Positions 52,721 to 61,951 of a DNA stretch of 64,000 bases are shown here, in pieces. The DNA is from CAZCTO01 sp964501725 (lineage in GTDB: Bacteria > Bacillota > Clostridia > Saccharofermentanales > Saccharofermentanaceae). The stretch lies in the NCBI GenBank assembly GCA_964501725.1, contig CAZCTO010000004.1:1-64000 (forward strand), given 5' to 3'. Positions within the stretch are counted from its first letter, which is position 1, and the number at the start of each line of letters is the position of its first letter. A program made the translations under genes and the position numbers. Below the pieces are notes generated by a model. It had not been told where the DNA came from. It was given only the letters and a program-made list of their open reading frames with translations, and did not search any database.

Positions 52721-54209
52721 CCGGTACTGCAAGATCCGCGCTCTTTATTTTTCGCGAAATGCGGCGGAGCTCAAAGGACATCACCGTCAGGGAAATCAGC
52801 AGCGTCAGAAAGTCGGAGACCGGTGACGCGATAAAAATTCCGTCGAGTCCGAGGAAATGCGGGAGAATAAAATAGAGCGGTATCAGGAAAATCGCCTGCC
52901 GCAGAAGCGTTATTATCAGTGATACAAAAGACCTTCCGATGTACTGGTAATAGTGACCGGACATGATTTGAAAGCCAAGTACCGGCAAAGCCAGCATCAT
53001 TACTTTCATTGAACCGGCCGCGATTCTGATCAGTTCCGGATCATCGCTGAAAAAAGCCGCGATCCGGTCGGGCCGCGTCTGAATAATGATTGCCCCCGCG
53101 ATCGCGATGATGCTCGCGACGGCGACCGCACCGAAAAACGCACTGCGAACGCGCCTGAAATTACCGGCCCCGTAATTATATCCGATAATGGGTTGTACCC
53201 CTTGTGCCACACCGATAATCGGCATGATCGCAAACATCGATACCGAATAAATCACCGTAATCGCCGATATTGCCATGTTGCCTCCCAAATCGGACAACTG
53301 GCGGCTCGCCGCCATCTGCGCGAAGGAGCCCACGCAATTTACCGCAAAGGCCGATAACCCGATGGAGCAAGCCCGGCGAAGAACGGACCATCTCGGTATC
53401 ATCGCTTTCAACAGCAAAGGAATCGGTGATGTCTTGCTGACGAAGTATATGATGACGATCAGCAAGGATACGCATTGCGCGATGCCGGTCGCAATCGCCG
53501 CACCCTTAACGCCGAGCCCCAATCCGAAATCCATCGTCCACTCCGCGCCAAAAAGCCTGACTGTATATTTTTCGAGGACGAAGAACGGATCCAAAATCAT
53601 ATTCGTAACCGCACCCACGATCTGTGTAACCACGGCCCACGTCGGATGGCCGACGCCGCGCATGGTGCTGGACATGCAGAATTGGATGGAATTAATGATA
53701 TTGAACATCAAAATAATTCTCACATAGCTGAGTGCGTGCGGCATTGTTTCCGCGTCCGCTCCGAAAGAAGCGAGCAGTTTCTCCGCAAAAATCAAGCCGA
53801 TAATACTGACCGCCGCGCCGATGATCGCCGACGCCGTCAGACAGTTACCGAGTACCTTTTCCGCCTGATCGTATTTCTTTTCGCCCAGTCGAATCGAAAG
53901 CAGCGCCGTCGAGCCAATGCCAACCAGCGCCATAAAAGAAAAAGCGATTGTTGTGATGGGTAAGGAAAGACCCACGCCCGCCATCGCAATCGAACTGTCC
54001 GCCATCCGGCCGATCCAGAATCGATCGACGACACCGTATAAAGCGTTGACCACCATCGCCAGAATCGTCGGGATGGAAAAAGTCAGAATCAGCGGAAGGA
54101 TCGGTTTTGTCGCGAGCACTTTCTCGCGTTCGTGATGAATGTTACCTCCTTCACTGATCTTTGTATCAGTCGGTGTGATTTCAGTGGAAGTTAACTCTAT
54201 CTTTCCCAT
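52701..54209 (-). CDS. MATE family efflux transporter
   Basis: Polytopic protein of up to 502 residues with twelve membrane segments; ILTFSIPTILAMVVNALYGVVDRFWIGRM at the start of the core and VGIGSTALLSIRLGEKKYDQAEKVLGN are typical MATE patterns. It would export cationic drugs or metabolites by sodium or proton exchange. The start is uncertain: ATG 54209 has only GCAGGG upstream, while a perfect AAGGAGG lies inside the frame, 5 bases before an ATT codon at 54140-54138. Confidence 0.9.
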   Translation of the reverse strand: MGKIELTSTEITPTDTKISEGGNIHHEREKVLATKPILPLILTFSIPTILAMVVNALYGVVDRFWIGRMADSSIAMAGVGLSLPITTIAFSFMALVGIGSTALLSIRLGEKKYDQAEKVLGNCLTASAIIGAAVSIIGLIFAEKLLASFGADAETMPHALSYVRIILMFNIINSIQFCMSSTMRGVGHPTWAVVTQIVGAVTNMILDPFFVLEKYTVRLFGAEWTMDFGLGLGVKGAAIATGIAQCVSLLIVIIYFVSKTSPIPLLLKAMIPRWSVLRRACSIGLSAFAVNCVGSFAQMAASRQLSDLGGNMAISAITVIYSVSMFAIMPIIGVAQGVQPIIGYNYGAGNFRRVRSAFFGAVAVASIIAIAGAIIIQTRPDRIAAFFSDDPELIRIAAGSMKVMMLALPVLGFQIMSGHYYQYIGRSFVSLIITLLRQAIFLIPLYFILPHFLGLDGIFIASPVSDFLTLLISLTVMSFELRRISRKIKSADLAVPVSAPVS

Positions 54210-54391
54210 CGTGCCCTGCCGTCTCTTAATACTTATTCAAAATAGTTACCGCGCTATTATACACCCAAACGCCGGCAGATTATTTTCTTCTTGATTTTAA
54301 ATCCTTTAAGAATCTAAAATTAACATGTTTATATTATACTTCCATATGGTAGAATAGATTTGCTAAGGCGACCAATAAAGGAGGTAAGATT

Positions 54392-54718
54392 ATGTCAAGT
54401 AATGACGCTAATAGTAGCAACAAGAAAACCTATTGCATTTTAGCTTACATCTTCATCCTATGGCTCGTGGGTATGACTCAAATGCCTCAGGATGAAGATG
54501 TCCGGTTTCACGTTAATCAGGGAATCATCCTAACAATCGCAGGCGTAGTCGCATGTGTTATCGCCGGAATTTTTATGTTTATACCCTTCATCGGGCGATT
54601 ACTGATGGCAACCGTTTCACTTGGCTGGATTGCTCTCGCAATCATGGGCATCATAAATGCGGGCAACGGTGTTCAGAAAGAGCTGCCTGTCATCGGCAAA
54701 TTCAGAATCTATAAGTAA
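54392..54718 (+). CDS. Small membrane protein, DUF4870-like
   Basis: Protein of 108 residues with about three hydrophobic segments (YCILAYIFILWLVGM, GIILTIAGVVACVIAGIFMFIPFIG, LLMATVSLGWIALAIMGIINA) and the QDEDVRFHVNQG stretch between the first two, a hallmark of DUF4870/Tic20-like small proteins. Function unknown. A strong AAAGGAGGTAAG site precedes the ATG. It is convergent with the YedF-like gene. Confidence 0.8.
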   Translation: MSSNDANSSNKKTYCILAYIFILWLVGMTQMPQDEDVRFHVNQGIILTIAGVVACVIAGIFMFIPFIGRLLMATVSLGWIALAIMGIINAGNGVQKELPVIGKFRIYK

Positions 54719-54759
54719 TTCTCTGACCTTCGGGATGATATGTTCATGACGCGAAGTCT

Positions 54760-55224
54760 TTACGGGCGCACCACTCGGTCCGCACGCAGCAGACTTCGCG
54801 TTATTTCGATCATCGATGCTGACTTAATCTTCGCCTCCGCCGGCTTAAGGTCATAAAAATCAAGGCTTTCCGCACACGCCTTCACTTCAACATCTCTGTT
54901 GCACAGACACCGGATCCATTCCGACGCGGCATGATTTTCCGACAGCAGCAGAACCCCGCGATGATAGAGCAATACCTCATCCGGAAGAAGCGCACGTTCA
55001 CAAAGACTTTTCATAAATTGAATCAACAACTCCGCTCCATGTTTCGGATCTGCTGATCCGATTGCGTCCGAGGAAATCGCAACGATCACACGACCGGAGT
55101 GCCTGCCTTGCTCATATAGCGAAAAAGAAGTTTCTGTTGTTGTATCCGAATCCCCATGGAGCAGTCCCGGTTCTTTTGTAGCTGCAGGTGCGCCTCCAAA
55201 CAGAAATAACTCATCATCTTCCAT
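54760..55224 (-). CDS. YedF-like protein lacking the SirA/TusA domain
   Basis: Protein of about 154 residues. From residue 45 it matches the C-terminal DsrE-like part of YedF: RVIVAISSDAIGSADPKHGAELLIQFMKSL, LLPDEVLLYHRGVLLL, VEVKACAESLDFYDL, KSASMIEITRSLLRA. The usual N-terminal TusA-like domain with CPxP is missing and replaced by a short acidic leader. Full YedF proteins are linked to selenium or sulfur handling. The start at 55224 has an AGGATGGGAAG upstream; it overlaps the DUF6062 gene by 11 bases, so the two are coupled. Confidence 0.75.
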   Translation of the reverse strand: MEDDELFLFGGAPAATKEPGLLHGDSDTTTETSFSLYEQGRHSGRVIVAISSDAIGSADPKHGAELLIQFMKSLCERALLPDEVLLYHRGVLLLSENHAASEWIRCLCNRDVEVKACAESLDFYDLKPAEAKIKSASMIEITRSLLRADRVVRP

Positions 55225-55963
55225 TGTTCTTCCCATCCTCTCCGGAAAGCATCGCGATGGCGCGCGGTATGGCGTCTTTACTGTTTCCCCATGGTTTGTC
55301 CTTATTTCGATAATCAAACTTTAATGTAAATCCTTCGACATCATCGATCATTTCGCCGTAACCGGACGCATAAGATGCCGCCAGATCAGCCACGAACTCG
55401 GATGCCTGATTCTGTGTGAGATACTTTGCCGCGCCCCGCAAAAGAAAGGCAATGTGTTTGAGACAATGACCCTTCTTTCCCGAAAAAGCCTCCCGAAAAG
55501 CTTCGTCTTCAAAATAGAGCCAAAGCAGCACATCCAAGTATCGATCCATCGTAAATTCAATTTTGCTGCAGACGATGCAATCATTCACCCGCTTATCAAT
55601 CCGGTCAGCCGCGTCACTTAATCTGCGTTTGTATTCGGAATCCCTGCCCTTAAGCATTGTGCGCTTGTCGGGTGCAATCTTGCCAATCGTATCGCCGATA
55701 TCGGTTGCAAGTTCCTTCAGATGTGTATGAATAATCAGTCCCAACCCGAGACGATTAATCTCTTTCCCGTACAAAAGCAGGTAGTGATCATGACAGAAGC
55801 CTGCTTTATTGGTTGCAATTCTCGTGTCGGGTTCCATAAGGGAGGCACCCAGAAAATAATCCGCTGATGTGTTCTCAACATCCGCGCGCAACTTGCACAG
55901 CGGGCATGCGCAATCGGATTGGTACGCGTCGTTTACAGGAATGGTATAAATCTTTTCCTTCAC
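55214..55963 (-). CDS. DUF6062 cysteine-rich protein
   Basis: Protein of 249 residues. Two similar halves each carry a Cys-pair and a later Cys-x2-His: CPLC (20-23) with GFCHDH (about 56-61), and CIVC (about 129-132) with GHCLKH. This suggests two metal sites, probably zinc. The family is common in Clostridia and has no known function. Start is GTG (55961-55963) overlapping the upstream stop (GTGA), with GGAGGCGGCACA before it. Tight coupling with both neighbours suggests a joint role. Confidence 0.75.
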   Translation of the reverse strand: MKEKIYTIPVNDAYQSDCACPLCKLRADVENTSADYFLGASLMEPDTRIATNKAGFCHDHYLLLYGKEINRLGLGLIIHTHLKELATDIGDTIGKIAPDKRTMLKGRDSEYKRRLSDAADRIDKRVNDCIVCSKIEFTMDRYLDVLLWLYFEDEAFREAFSGKKGHCLKHIAFLLRGAAKYLTQNQASEFVADLAASYASGYGEMIDDVEGFTLKFDYRNKDKPWGNSKDAIPRAIAMLSGEDGKNNGR

Positions 55964-57045
55964 TGTGCCGCCTCCGTCAAAGTGTCTTCGTCAGTTGATC
56001 GAACATGCACGAGGCGGCTCGCACGAACGTCAACAGCGACGGTATTAATGGATGAATATTCCTCAATATAACGTCCGATTCTTTCCTGCGCCGCCATCAG
56101 CACCTCCTGGGCGTTATATCCGTATGCCAGTGCAAGATCGACGCTGATCGCGAAACCATACACACGCTTTTCCGTCCTGAAATGAATCACATCAAATATT
56201 CCGGGAATTCTTCGCAGAATAATGCGGACCAGATCCAGAAGCGCGTCGTCCGAAATCGAATATGCTCCGAGGCTCGAAAAAGTCGGACGAACCATCGTTC
56301 GCTCCGTATCCGGCGCAAACGTCTGCACGCCGCGTTCTCTGTCCAGCCTTCTGCGTATACGGTTGAGCGGGTCAGAAAAATAGCCTGAGAATTCATGTTT
56401 GATTTCCATACTCGGAACGGGAATTGTATGCAGACCTTCCGAGAGACGAGTCTGCTTTGCCTGCTGCATCTCCGATTCCGTACTGATATCTTCGATTCGA
56501 ATCAACATTGCCGGGGCAGGAAGCCAGAGATTCGCGCAGATTTTTTCGAGCATCCCGTCCGATGTCCCGAGAATCATCAGTGTCGTGGGAAGATGTTCCG
56601 CGAGGGCGCGTCGCATGGCCACTGATCGGGTCGGATCGGCAAAAAGCGCCTGCCGGACGGACTCCAGCTTCGTTTTGGCTTTTTTCGCCGAAGAACCGAC
56701 TACGATCCTGCTGCCGTTAATCAGAAGTCCGTCGTCAATAATGTAGTATATAGCGTTTTCCTTGGCCACTTGAATCGCCCGCGTGCTTTTTCCGGATCCC
56801 GAAGGTCCGATGAAAGCAACCACCGTGATCTGAGACAAAAGCCCCCGCATTTTTTTCTCATCATAGGCGGCGTCTTCAATCAGTTTTTCAGCGCGCTGCT
56901 GAACCCGATTGTCCCCAATCTTTTCGAACCGCTTAAGCGTCGCCATTAATTCAGGGATCAGGACACGGCTGCGCAGCGGCGTTTGTGAGTGCTCCGCAGC
57001 ATCTTTTCCTTTCTCTTTAGCCGGTTGCGGTTTTGTCTGCTCCAA
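55960..57045 (-). CDS. P-loop NTPase fused to an Asp23/Gls24-like domain
   Basis: Protein of 361 residues. A P-loop GPSGSGKST is near residues 79-87 in VVAFIGPSGSGKSTRAIQVA, followed by a probable nucleotide-binding domain. The C-terminal ~100 residues (SISDDALLDLVRIILRRIPG, GFAISVDLALAYGYNAQEVLMAAQERIGRYIEEYSSI) look like an Asp23/Gls24 envelope-stress domain. Start is TTG (57043-57045), 9 bases after GGAG. It heads a three-gene overlapping operon with DUF6062 and YedF-like genes. Substrate unknown. Confidence 0.72.
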   Translation of the reverse strand: MEQTKPQPAKEKGKDAAEHSQTPLRSRVLIPELMATLKRFEKIGDNRVQQRAEKLIEDAAYDEKKMRGLLSQITVVAFIGPSGSGKSTRAIQVAKENAIYYIIDDGLLINGSRIVVGSSAKKAKTKLESVRQALFADPTRSVAMRRALAEHLPTTLMILGTSDGMLEKICANLWLPAPAMLIRIEDISTESEMQQAKQTRLSEGLHTIPVPSMEIKHEFSGYFSDPLNRIRRRLDRERGVQTFAPDTERTMVRPTFSSLGAYSISDDALLDLVRIILRRIPGIFDVIHFRTEKRVYGFAISVDLALAYGYNAQEVLMAAQERIGRYIEEYSSINTVAVDVRASRLVHVRSTDEDTLTEAAQ

Positions 57046-57075
57046 TTGTGATCCACTCCAAACGCTAAAACTCCG

Positions 57076-57801
57076 TCAATTCTCCCAATTATGGAAAATT
57101 TCCTGAATATCGTCGTTTTCTTCCATCTTTTCGAGAAGTTTCTCCATAAGCCCCGCGGTCTCTTCATCCTCAATCTTAACCCAGGTAATCGGAACGGGTC
57201 CGTGAGATGTGTCCGCAAATGTGTAGTTTTTCTTCTCAAGGGCTTCTTTCACCGAATAGTAATCATCATAGGCAGTCACGATTTCAAAATAATCCTCTTC
57301 AACAGCGAAGTCTTCGGCTCCGGCCTCAAGTGCGTCCATCATTACCGTCTCCTCATCCGGATACTCGGAAGAATCAACGATCAAGGATCCTTTTTGCTGG
57401 AAAAGGAACGAAACACTCCCGGAAACGCCCATATTTCCGCCGTGCTTATCAAACAAGTGTCTCACATCGCCGGCAGTTCGATTGCGATTGTTGGTCAGTG
57501 CCCGAACCATAATCGCAACACCTCCCGGTCCGTATCCTTCATAAATATTCTCTTCGTATTCTTCGCCTTCGGCAGATCCGGCGGCCTTCTTAATTGCCCG
57601 CATGATGTTGTCATTGGGCATGTTCACCGCTTTTGCCTTAAATATCACATCCTTGAGCCGGAAATTGGATTCAGGATCGGGCCCTCCGTTCTTCACCGCC
57701 ACAGCAATTTCCTTGGCTGCTTTGGTAAAAACCGCGCCTTTTACGGCATCGGATGATTCTTTCTTCCGCTTGATGTTTGCCCACTTGGAATGACCTGACA
57801 T
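57076..57801 (-). CDS. YebC/PmpR family regulatory protein
   Basis: Protein of 241 residues starting MSGHSKWANIKRKKE, the family signature, with MPNDNIMRAIKKAAG, NIYEGYGPGGVAIMVRALTNNRNRTAGDVRHLFDKHGG and VSFLFQQKG. Members act as transcription regulators or as translation factors that relieve stalling at proline-rich stretches. A clean GGAGGTATTT precedes ATG 57801. It is 30 bases upstream of the P-loop/Asp23 gene. Confidence 0.96.
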   Translation of the reverse strand: MSGHSKWANIKRKKESSDAVKGAVFTKAAKEIAVAVKNGGPDPESNFRLKDVIFKAKAVNMPNDNIMRAIKKAAGSAEGEEYEENIYEGYGPGGVAIMVRALTNNRNRTAGDVRHLFDKHGGNMGVSGSVSFLFQQKGSLIVDSSEYPDEETVMMDALEAGAEDFAVEEDYFEIVTAYDDYYSVKEALEKKNYTFADTSHGPVPITWVKIEDEETAGLMEKLLEKMEENDDIQEIFHNWEN

Positions 57802-57873
57802 AAATACCTCCAATAAATAACTGAATTGTCTCTATTATATCATGCGTTCAACGACCCCATGTGCCGTAAAACG

Positions 57874-58734
57874 CTAAAAAACACCGGGTTTCAAAATCAG
57901 AAAACCGATCAGCGCAAATGCTGCTGTGATGATACCAAGGTACGGCAGGATTTTTCTGCGGCCGGCCAAAACAACCGCCGCAAAGTACGCGGCCGCACAA
58001 ACCACCGCGGGGGGGAATCCGATCGTCGCGCAGACAGTCACAAGCAAAGAGTCCGCAATTCTCTGTGGTGCGGCTTCCGGTGAAAAATATCGCCTGACGC
58101 CCGCAAACCGGATCAGTCCTTGAAAATAGGACCCTTTATCCCGGTAAGCCGGAGAGAAAAGCACTGCTCCCGTCACGGCAACAACACCGATCCCGAGACC
58201 CTCTGCAGCCGATAGAAGGGTGCGGGCCGCATCCGCCGGAGAGAAAAAAAGAAGCGCCAGGCGGCACGCAAGTAAAACTCCGATCACGATCGAAGCGCCC
58301 GGAATTCCTCTCCCCTTGTCTCTTTGAATCATCATCGCAACAATCACAACGCACACGATCGCAAGCAACAATAATAACCGGATGAATTCGGTGATTCGGA
58401 TGATCGGGTCGCCCGGAAAAAACAGCCAGTCCCGGCGAACCAGCGCAACAACTGCAAAAACCGCGCCTGTCAGTGCCTCGATCTTCGCATACCGCGATGC
58501 GACCGGAGCACCGCAATATCTGCACTTCCCCCGGAGAAACATCCAGCTGAAAAGCGGAACCATATCCATCGCGCCCAATGTGTGCGAGCAACTCATACAC
58601 ATCGAGTGTCCCTTTACTACGGTTCGACCTTCCGGAATCCGATAAATGCAAACATTCAGAAAACTTCCGATGACCAGGCCGAACAATCCGGATTGGATGA
58701 CGCCAAGAATCGTCAAAACGTCTGCAAACTCCAT
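57874..58734 (-). CDS. Prepilin peptidase, A24 family, with degenerate second catalytic motif
   Basis: Membrane protein of 286 residues. The N-terminal methylase-type domain is intact: FGLVIGSFLNVCIYRIPEG (about 18-36) and two Cys-pairs CMSC and CRYC (about 46-76) for zinc. The peptidase half has several membrane segments and an Asp in MMIQRDKGRGIPG, but the hallmark Gly-x-Gly-Asp is not seen; the equivalent region reads GLGIGVVAVTGA, with Val where Asp is expected. It may still methylate or may be inactive. It is divergent from the pilus operon. GGAGG precedes the ATG. Confidence 0.8.
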   Translation of the reverse strand: MEFADVLTILGVIQSGLFGLVIGSFLNVCIYRIPEGRTVVKGHSMCMSCSHTLGAMDMVPLFSWMFLRGKCRYCGAPVASRYAKIEALTGAVFAVVALVRRDWLFFPGDPIIRITEFIRLLLLLAIVCVVIVAMMIQRDKGRGIPGASIVIGVLLACRLALLFFSPADAARTLLSAAEGLGIGVVAVTGAVLFSPAYRDKGSYFQGLIRFAGVRRYFSPEAAPQRIADSLLVTVCATIGFPPAVVCAAAYFAAVVLAGRRKILPYLGIITAAFALIGFLILKPGVF

Positions 58735-59114
58735 ATTATGTCCTCCGGTTTTGATGATGACTATATATTAGCACAATTCCTTTATTGCCGTAACGAATGC
58801 ATATAATACGTATTGACATTCAAAATACTTATTCCGTTTACAAAATGTTAAAATATTTTTTCTTTTTCGGGGTTTATCGTGTATTATTTGCGAATCTCAG
58901 AGCGTATAATATATTGGTAAATGCCATTTGATTAGTTCATGTGTCTTTAGAGAGTCGTTTGCGGATGATTAACATCATTTTTTAGCGTTCTCTTGACCTG
59001 GGGACACTATACAAGTGTCGGGTTTATGGTGTACATTATTGTATAACCGTTTCATTTTACTAAAAATATGTTTTAACCATTTTTTCATTATTTTATCGGT
59101 TAATGGAGGACATG
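58735..59114 (+). other. AT-rich leader upstream of the pilus operon
   Basis: 380 bases between the divergent prepilin peptidase and pilB genes. A TTGACA is at 58813-58818 without a good -10 at 17 bases, and a TATAAT is at 58905-58910 without a good -35. A perfect hairpin GACACT...AGTGTC is at 59003-59019, and a weak ATGAT/ATCAT hairpin with a T6 run lies just before it. I could not match it to either known c-di-GMP riboswitch class. Confidence 0.45.
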
Positions 59115-60782
59115 ATGAAGCGACTGGGTGACATACTGATTGATAGCGGCTTTTTAACCGCTGCCGAGTTGGCAGAAGCGCTTTCCGCCCAACAGGGGAC
59201 GGATAAGAGACTTGGCGAAGTAATCGTTACAATGGGTCTTCTTTCTGAGCTTGACATTCTAAGAGCGATTTCCAGTCAATACGATATACCGATTATCGAC
59301 CTCCAGAATGTTGACATTGACCCCGAAGCAACCAAGACGGTAACCGAGCAGTATTGCGAAGAGAACCTCGTTATCCCGATCGGATATGAAGATGGCAAAC
59401 TGGTTGTCGCGTTGTATGATCCGCTGAATATTCTCGTGACCGATGATCTTCGCTTCCGCACCGGAAACGAAGTAATCGCTATGCTCGCCCCCAAGCAGGC
59501 AATTAAGGAAGCAATCAGGACCAACTTCGGCAAAGAGGTTGCCCAGAAAGCAGCCGCTGACCTGGCCGAAGATCTCGATATCGAAGCAATGCGATCACTC
59601 GGCGAGCAAATTACGGATGAAGTAAATCAAGCCCCTGTTGTTAAGCTTGTCAATTCAATGATAGAATTTGCGATTCGATCCAACGCTTCCGACATTCATG
59701 TGGAACCGATGGAAAACAGAGTTCGCGTCCGAATTCGTATTGACGGTGTTCTTTCTGAAATTATGAGTAATCCTGTTGCCGCCCGTGACGCAATTATTAC
59801 ACGTTTAAAGATTCTTGCAGGCCTCAACATTGCCGAGAAACGAATTCCTCAAGACGGTCGTATACAGACTATCATCAACGGTCAAGCGGTTGACATGCGT
59901 GTTTCCGTACTGCCTACCGTTTTTGGAGAGAAGACGGTTATTCGTATTCTTGCAAAGAATGACGCGAACCTGAACCGCAAATATCTGGGTATCAACGCGC
60001 ACAACAATGAGATGATTGACCGCATAGTCAAAGTTCCGCAAGGGATCTGCCTGATATCCGGTCCTACCGGTTCCGGTAAAACGACAACACTGTATACTCT
60101 TCTTGCCGAGAAGAATGATAACGAGACAAACATCGTTACGGTTGAAGACCCTGTTGAAATCCAAATTGCAGGAATCAATCAGGTACAGGTGAACGTGAAA
60201 GCAGGAATGACATTTGCCAGCGGTCTTCGCTCCATCCTTCGTCAGGACCCGGACATCATTCTCGTCGGAGAAATTCGTGACGGCGAGACTGCCGAAATCG
60301 CAATGCGTGCTGCTATCACCGGCCACTTGGTTTTCAGTACAATCCATACAAACGATGCGGTTTCCTCCATCAATCGTCTGATTGATATGGGGCTTGAGCC
60401 TTTCATGGTTTCTTCTGCACTTGTCGGCGTTGTATCCCAGCGTCTTGTTCGCCGAATCTGTACGAATTGCCGGATTGAATATGAGCCGGATGAAATTGAG
60501 GTCGGACTCCTTAAGCTGAAGCCCGGACAGAAGCTCTATCATGGCGAAGGTTGCCCCGAGTGTTCCGGTACCGGTTACAAGGGCAGAATCGCGATTCATG
60601 AAATCGTTATCATGACTAAGGCAATGAAAGCACTTCTGGACAGGAGAGCCAGCGAAGATGATATGCGCAAGCTGGCTATCAGTGAAGGAACTCAAATGCT
60701 TGCCGACTCTGCCGCACAACTCGTTCTCGAAGGGATCACAACGGTTCGCGAGATGAATAAGGTCACATACTCTATCGACTAA
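59115..60782 (+). CDS. pilB: Type IV pilus extension ATPase PilB
   Basis: Protein of about 555 residues. N-terminal MshEN-type domain (RLGDILIDSGFLTAAELAEAL), then the GspE core with Walker A GPTGSGKTTTL, Asp box VEDPVE, Walker B RQDPDIILVGEIRDGETAEIA and a tetracysteine zinc motif CTNC...CPEC. It powers pilin assembly at the inner face of the membrane. The start at 59115 is 5 bases after GGAGG; ATGs at 59103 and 59112 are too close to or before it. First gene of the operon. Confidence 0.95.
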   Translation: MKRLGDILIDSGFLTAAELAEALSAQQGTDKRLGEVIVTMGLLSELDILRAISSQYDIPIIDLQNVDIDPEATKTVTEQYCEENLVIPIGYEDGKLVVALYDPLNILVTDDLRFRTGNEVIAMLAPKQAIKEAIRTNFGKEVAQKAAADLAEDLDIEAMRSLGEQITDEVNQAPVVKLVNSMIEFAIRSNASDIHVEPMENRVRVRIRIDGVLSEIMSNPVAARDAIITRLKILAGLNIAEKRIPQDGRIQTIINGQAVDMRVSVLPTVFGEKTVIRILAKNDANLNRKYLGINAHNNEMIDRIVKVPQGICLISGPTGSGKTTTLYTLLAEKNDNETNIVTVEDPVEIQIAGINQVQVNVKAGMTFASGLRSILRQDPDIILVGEIRDGETAEIAMRAAITGHLVFSTIHTNDAVSSINRLIDMGLEPFMVSSALVGVVSQRLVRRICTNCRIEYEPDEIEVGLLKLKPGQKLYHGEGCPECSGTGYKGRIAIHEIVIMTKAMKALLDRRASEDDMRKLAISEGTQMLADSAAQLVLEGITTVREMNKVTYSID

Positions 60783-60797
60783 CAAGGAGGACTGGGA

Positions 60798-61922
60798 ATG
60801 GAAGCTTTTTCATTATCCATGGACGCAATTCTTACTGAGGCGGTCAGGCGCCAGGCGTCAGACACGCATATTACGGTTGGCTTGCCGCCGATGATTCGAG
60901 TTCATGGCGACTTGATGCCTATGAACACAAATATTCTTACGCAAAGCGATTCGGAATTTTTGTGCAAATCAATGCTCGACAAATCACGGCTTCAGTATCT
61001 GAACGAGCGCGGTGAAATTGACTTTTCTTATGTAGTCAAAGACTACAGTCGTTTCAGATGCAACATTTTTAAACAGCGTGGCAGTTACACGTTGGCAGCC
61101 AGAACGATTACCACCGAGATCCCCACGTGCGAACGATTGGGTCTTCCGGAGCTTTTCAAGGAACTGTCACTTCGTCCGAGAGGTTTGATACTCGTGACCG
61201 GACCAACGGGTTCAGGCAAATCCACCACCCTTGCCGCAATGGTCGGTCATATTAATCAGAACCGTCGTTGTCACGTACTAACACTTGAAGAACCTATTGA
61301 ATACCTGCACAGACACGGTGAGTCCATGATTAACCAGCGCGAGGTTCATGAAGATACACTATCTTTTGCAAACGCTCTCCGTGCGGCCCTTCGTGAAGAT
61401 CCGGATGTCATCATGGTCGGTGAAATGCGCGACCTCGACACAATCAGCACAGCGATAACGGCTTCTGAAACCGGTCACTTGGTTATGTCAACACTTCATA
61501 CCAGCGGCGCTGCCGACACAATCAACCGTATTATCGACGTTTTCCCTCCGCATCAGCAAGATCAAATACGGGTTCAGCTCGGCACCGTGCTGGTCGCGGT
61601 TATTTCCCAAACCCTGGTTCCCCGTGCTGACGGTACCGGCCGAATTGCCGCCTTCGAAATACTGCTTGCCAATGACGCCGTTCGCAATTTGATTCGTGAA
61701 GGAAAAACTTACCAGATAGACAATACGATCTCCACAAATCTTAAGATGGGTATGTGTTCACTCGATTATTATCTCGCGGAGTTGTGCAAGAAGTCCTTGA
61801 TCACCCGCGAGGTCGCTTTGTCGCGCTGTAAGAGTCCCGAAGAATTCAGGAGATTCATGTCCAATACAGGAAGTGCGAGTAACGCCTCATCCAAGGGTCT
61901 TTTCGATTCTCTTGAGTATTAG
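60798..61922 (+). CDS. pilT: Type IV pilus retraction ATPase PilT
   Basis: Protein of 374 residues: N-terminal PAS-like domain (RQASDTHITVGLPPMIRVHGDL), Walker A GPTGSGKSTTLAAM, Asp box LEEPIEY, Walker B REDPDVIMVGEMRDLDTI, His box HTSGAADTINRIID and the C-terminal NDAVRNLIREGKTYQI typical of PilT. Retraction allows twitching motility or DNA uptake. AAGGAGG is 7 bases before the ATG; the gap to pilB is 15 bases. Confidence 0.95.
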   Translation: MEAFSLSMDAILTEAVRRQASDTHITVGLPPMIRVHGDLMPMNTNILTQSDSEFLCKSMLDKSRLQYLNERGEIDFSYVVKDYSRFRCNIFKQRGSYTLAARTITTEIPTCERLGLPELFKELSLRPRGLILVTGPTGSGKSTTLAAMVGHINQNRRCHVLTLEEPIEYLHRHGESMINQREVHEDTLSFANALRAALREDPDVIMVGEMRDLDTISTAITASETGHLVMSTLHTSGAADTINRIIDVFPPHQQDQIRVQLGTVLVAVISQTLVPRADGTGRIAAFEILLANDAVRNLIREGKTYQIDNTISTNLKMGMCSLDYYLAELCKKSLITREVALSRCKSPEEFRRFMSNTGSASNASSKGLFDSLEY

Positions 61923-61951
61923 GACACACAATTTTAAGGGAGGTTAACTAA

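Noticed and set aside
54138..54150. A short separate gene starting after AAGGAGG inside the MATE frame
   Set aside because: No ATG, GTG or TTG at suitable distance in any frame opens onto a credible coding sequence other than the MATE frame itself.
58735..59114. c-di-GMP riboswitch before pilB
   Set aside because: The conserved cores of class I and class II c-di-GMP riboswitches were not recognised by eye.
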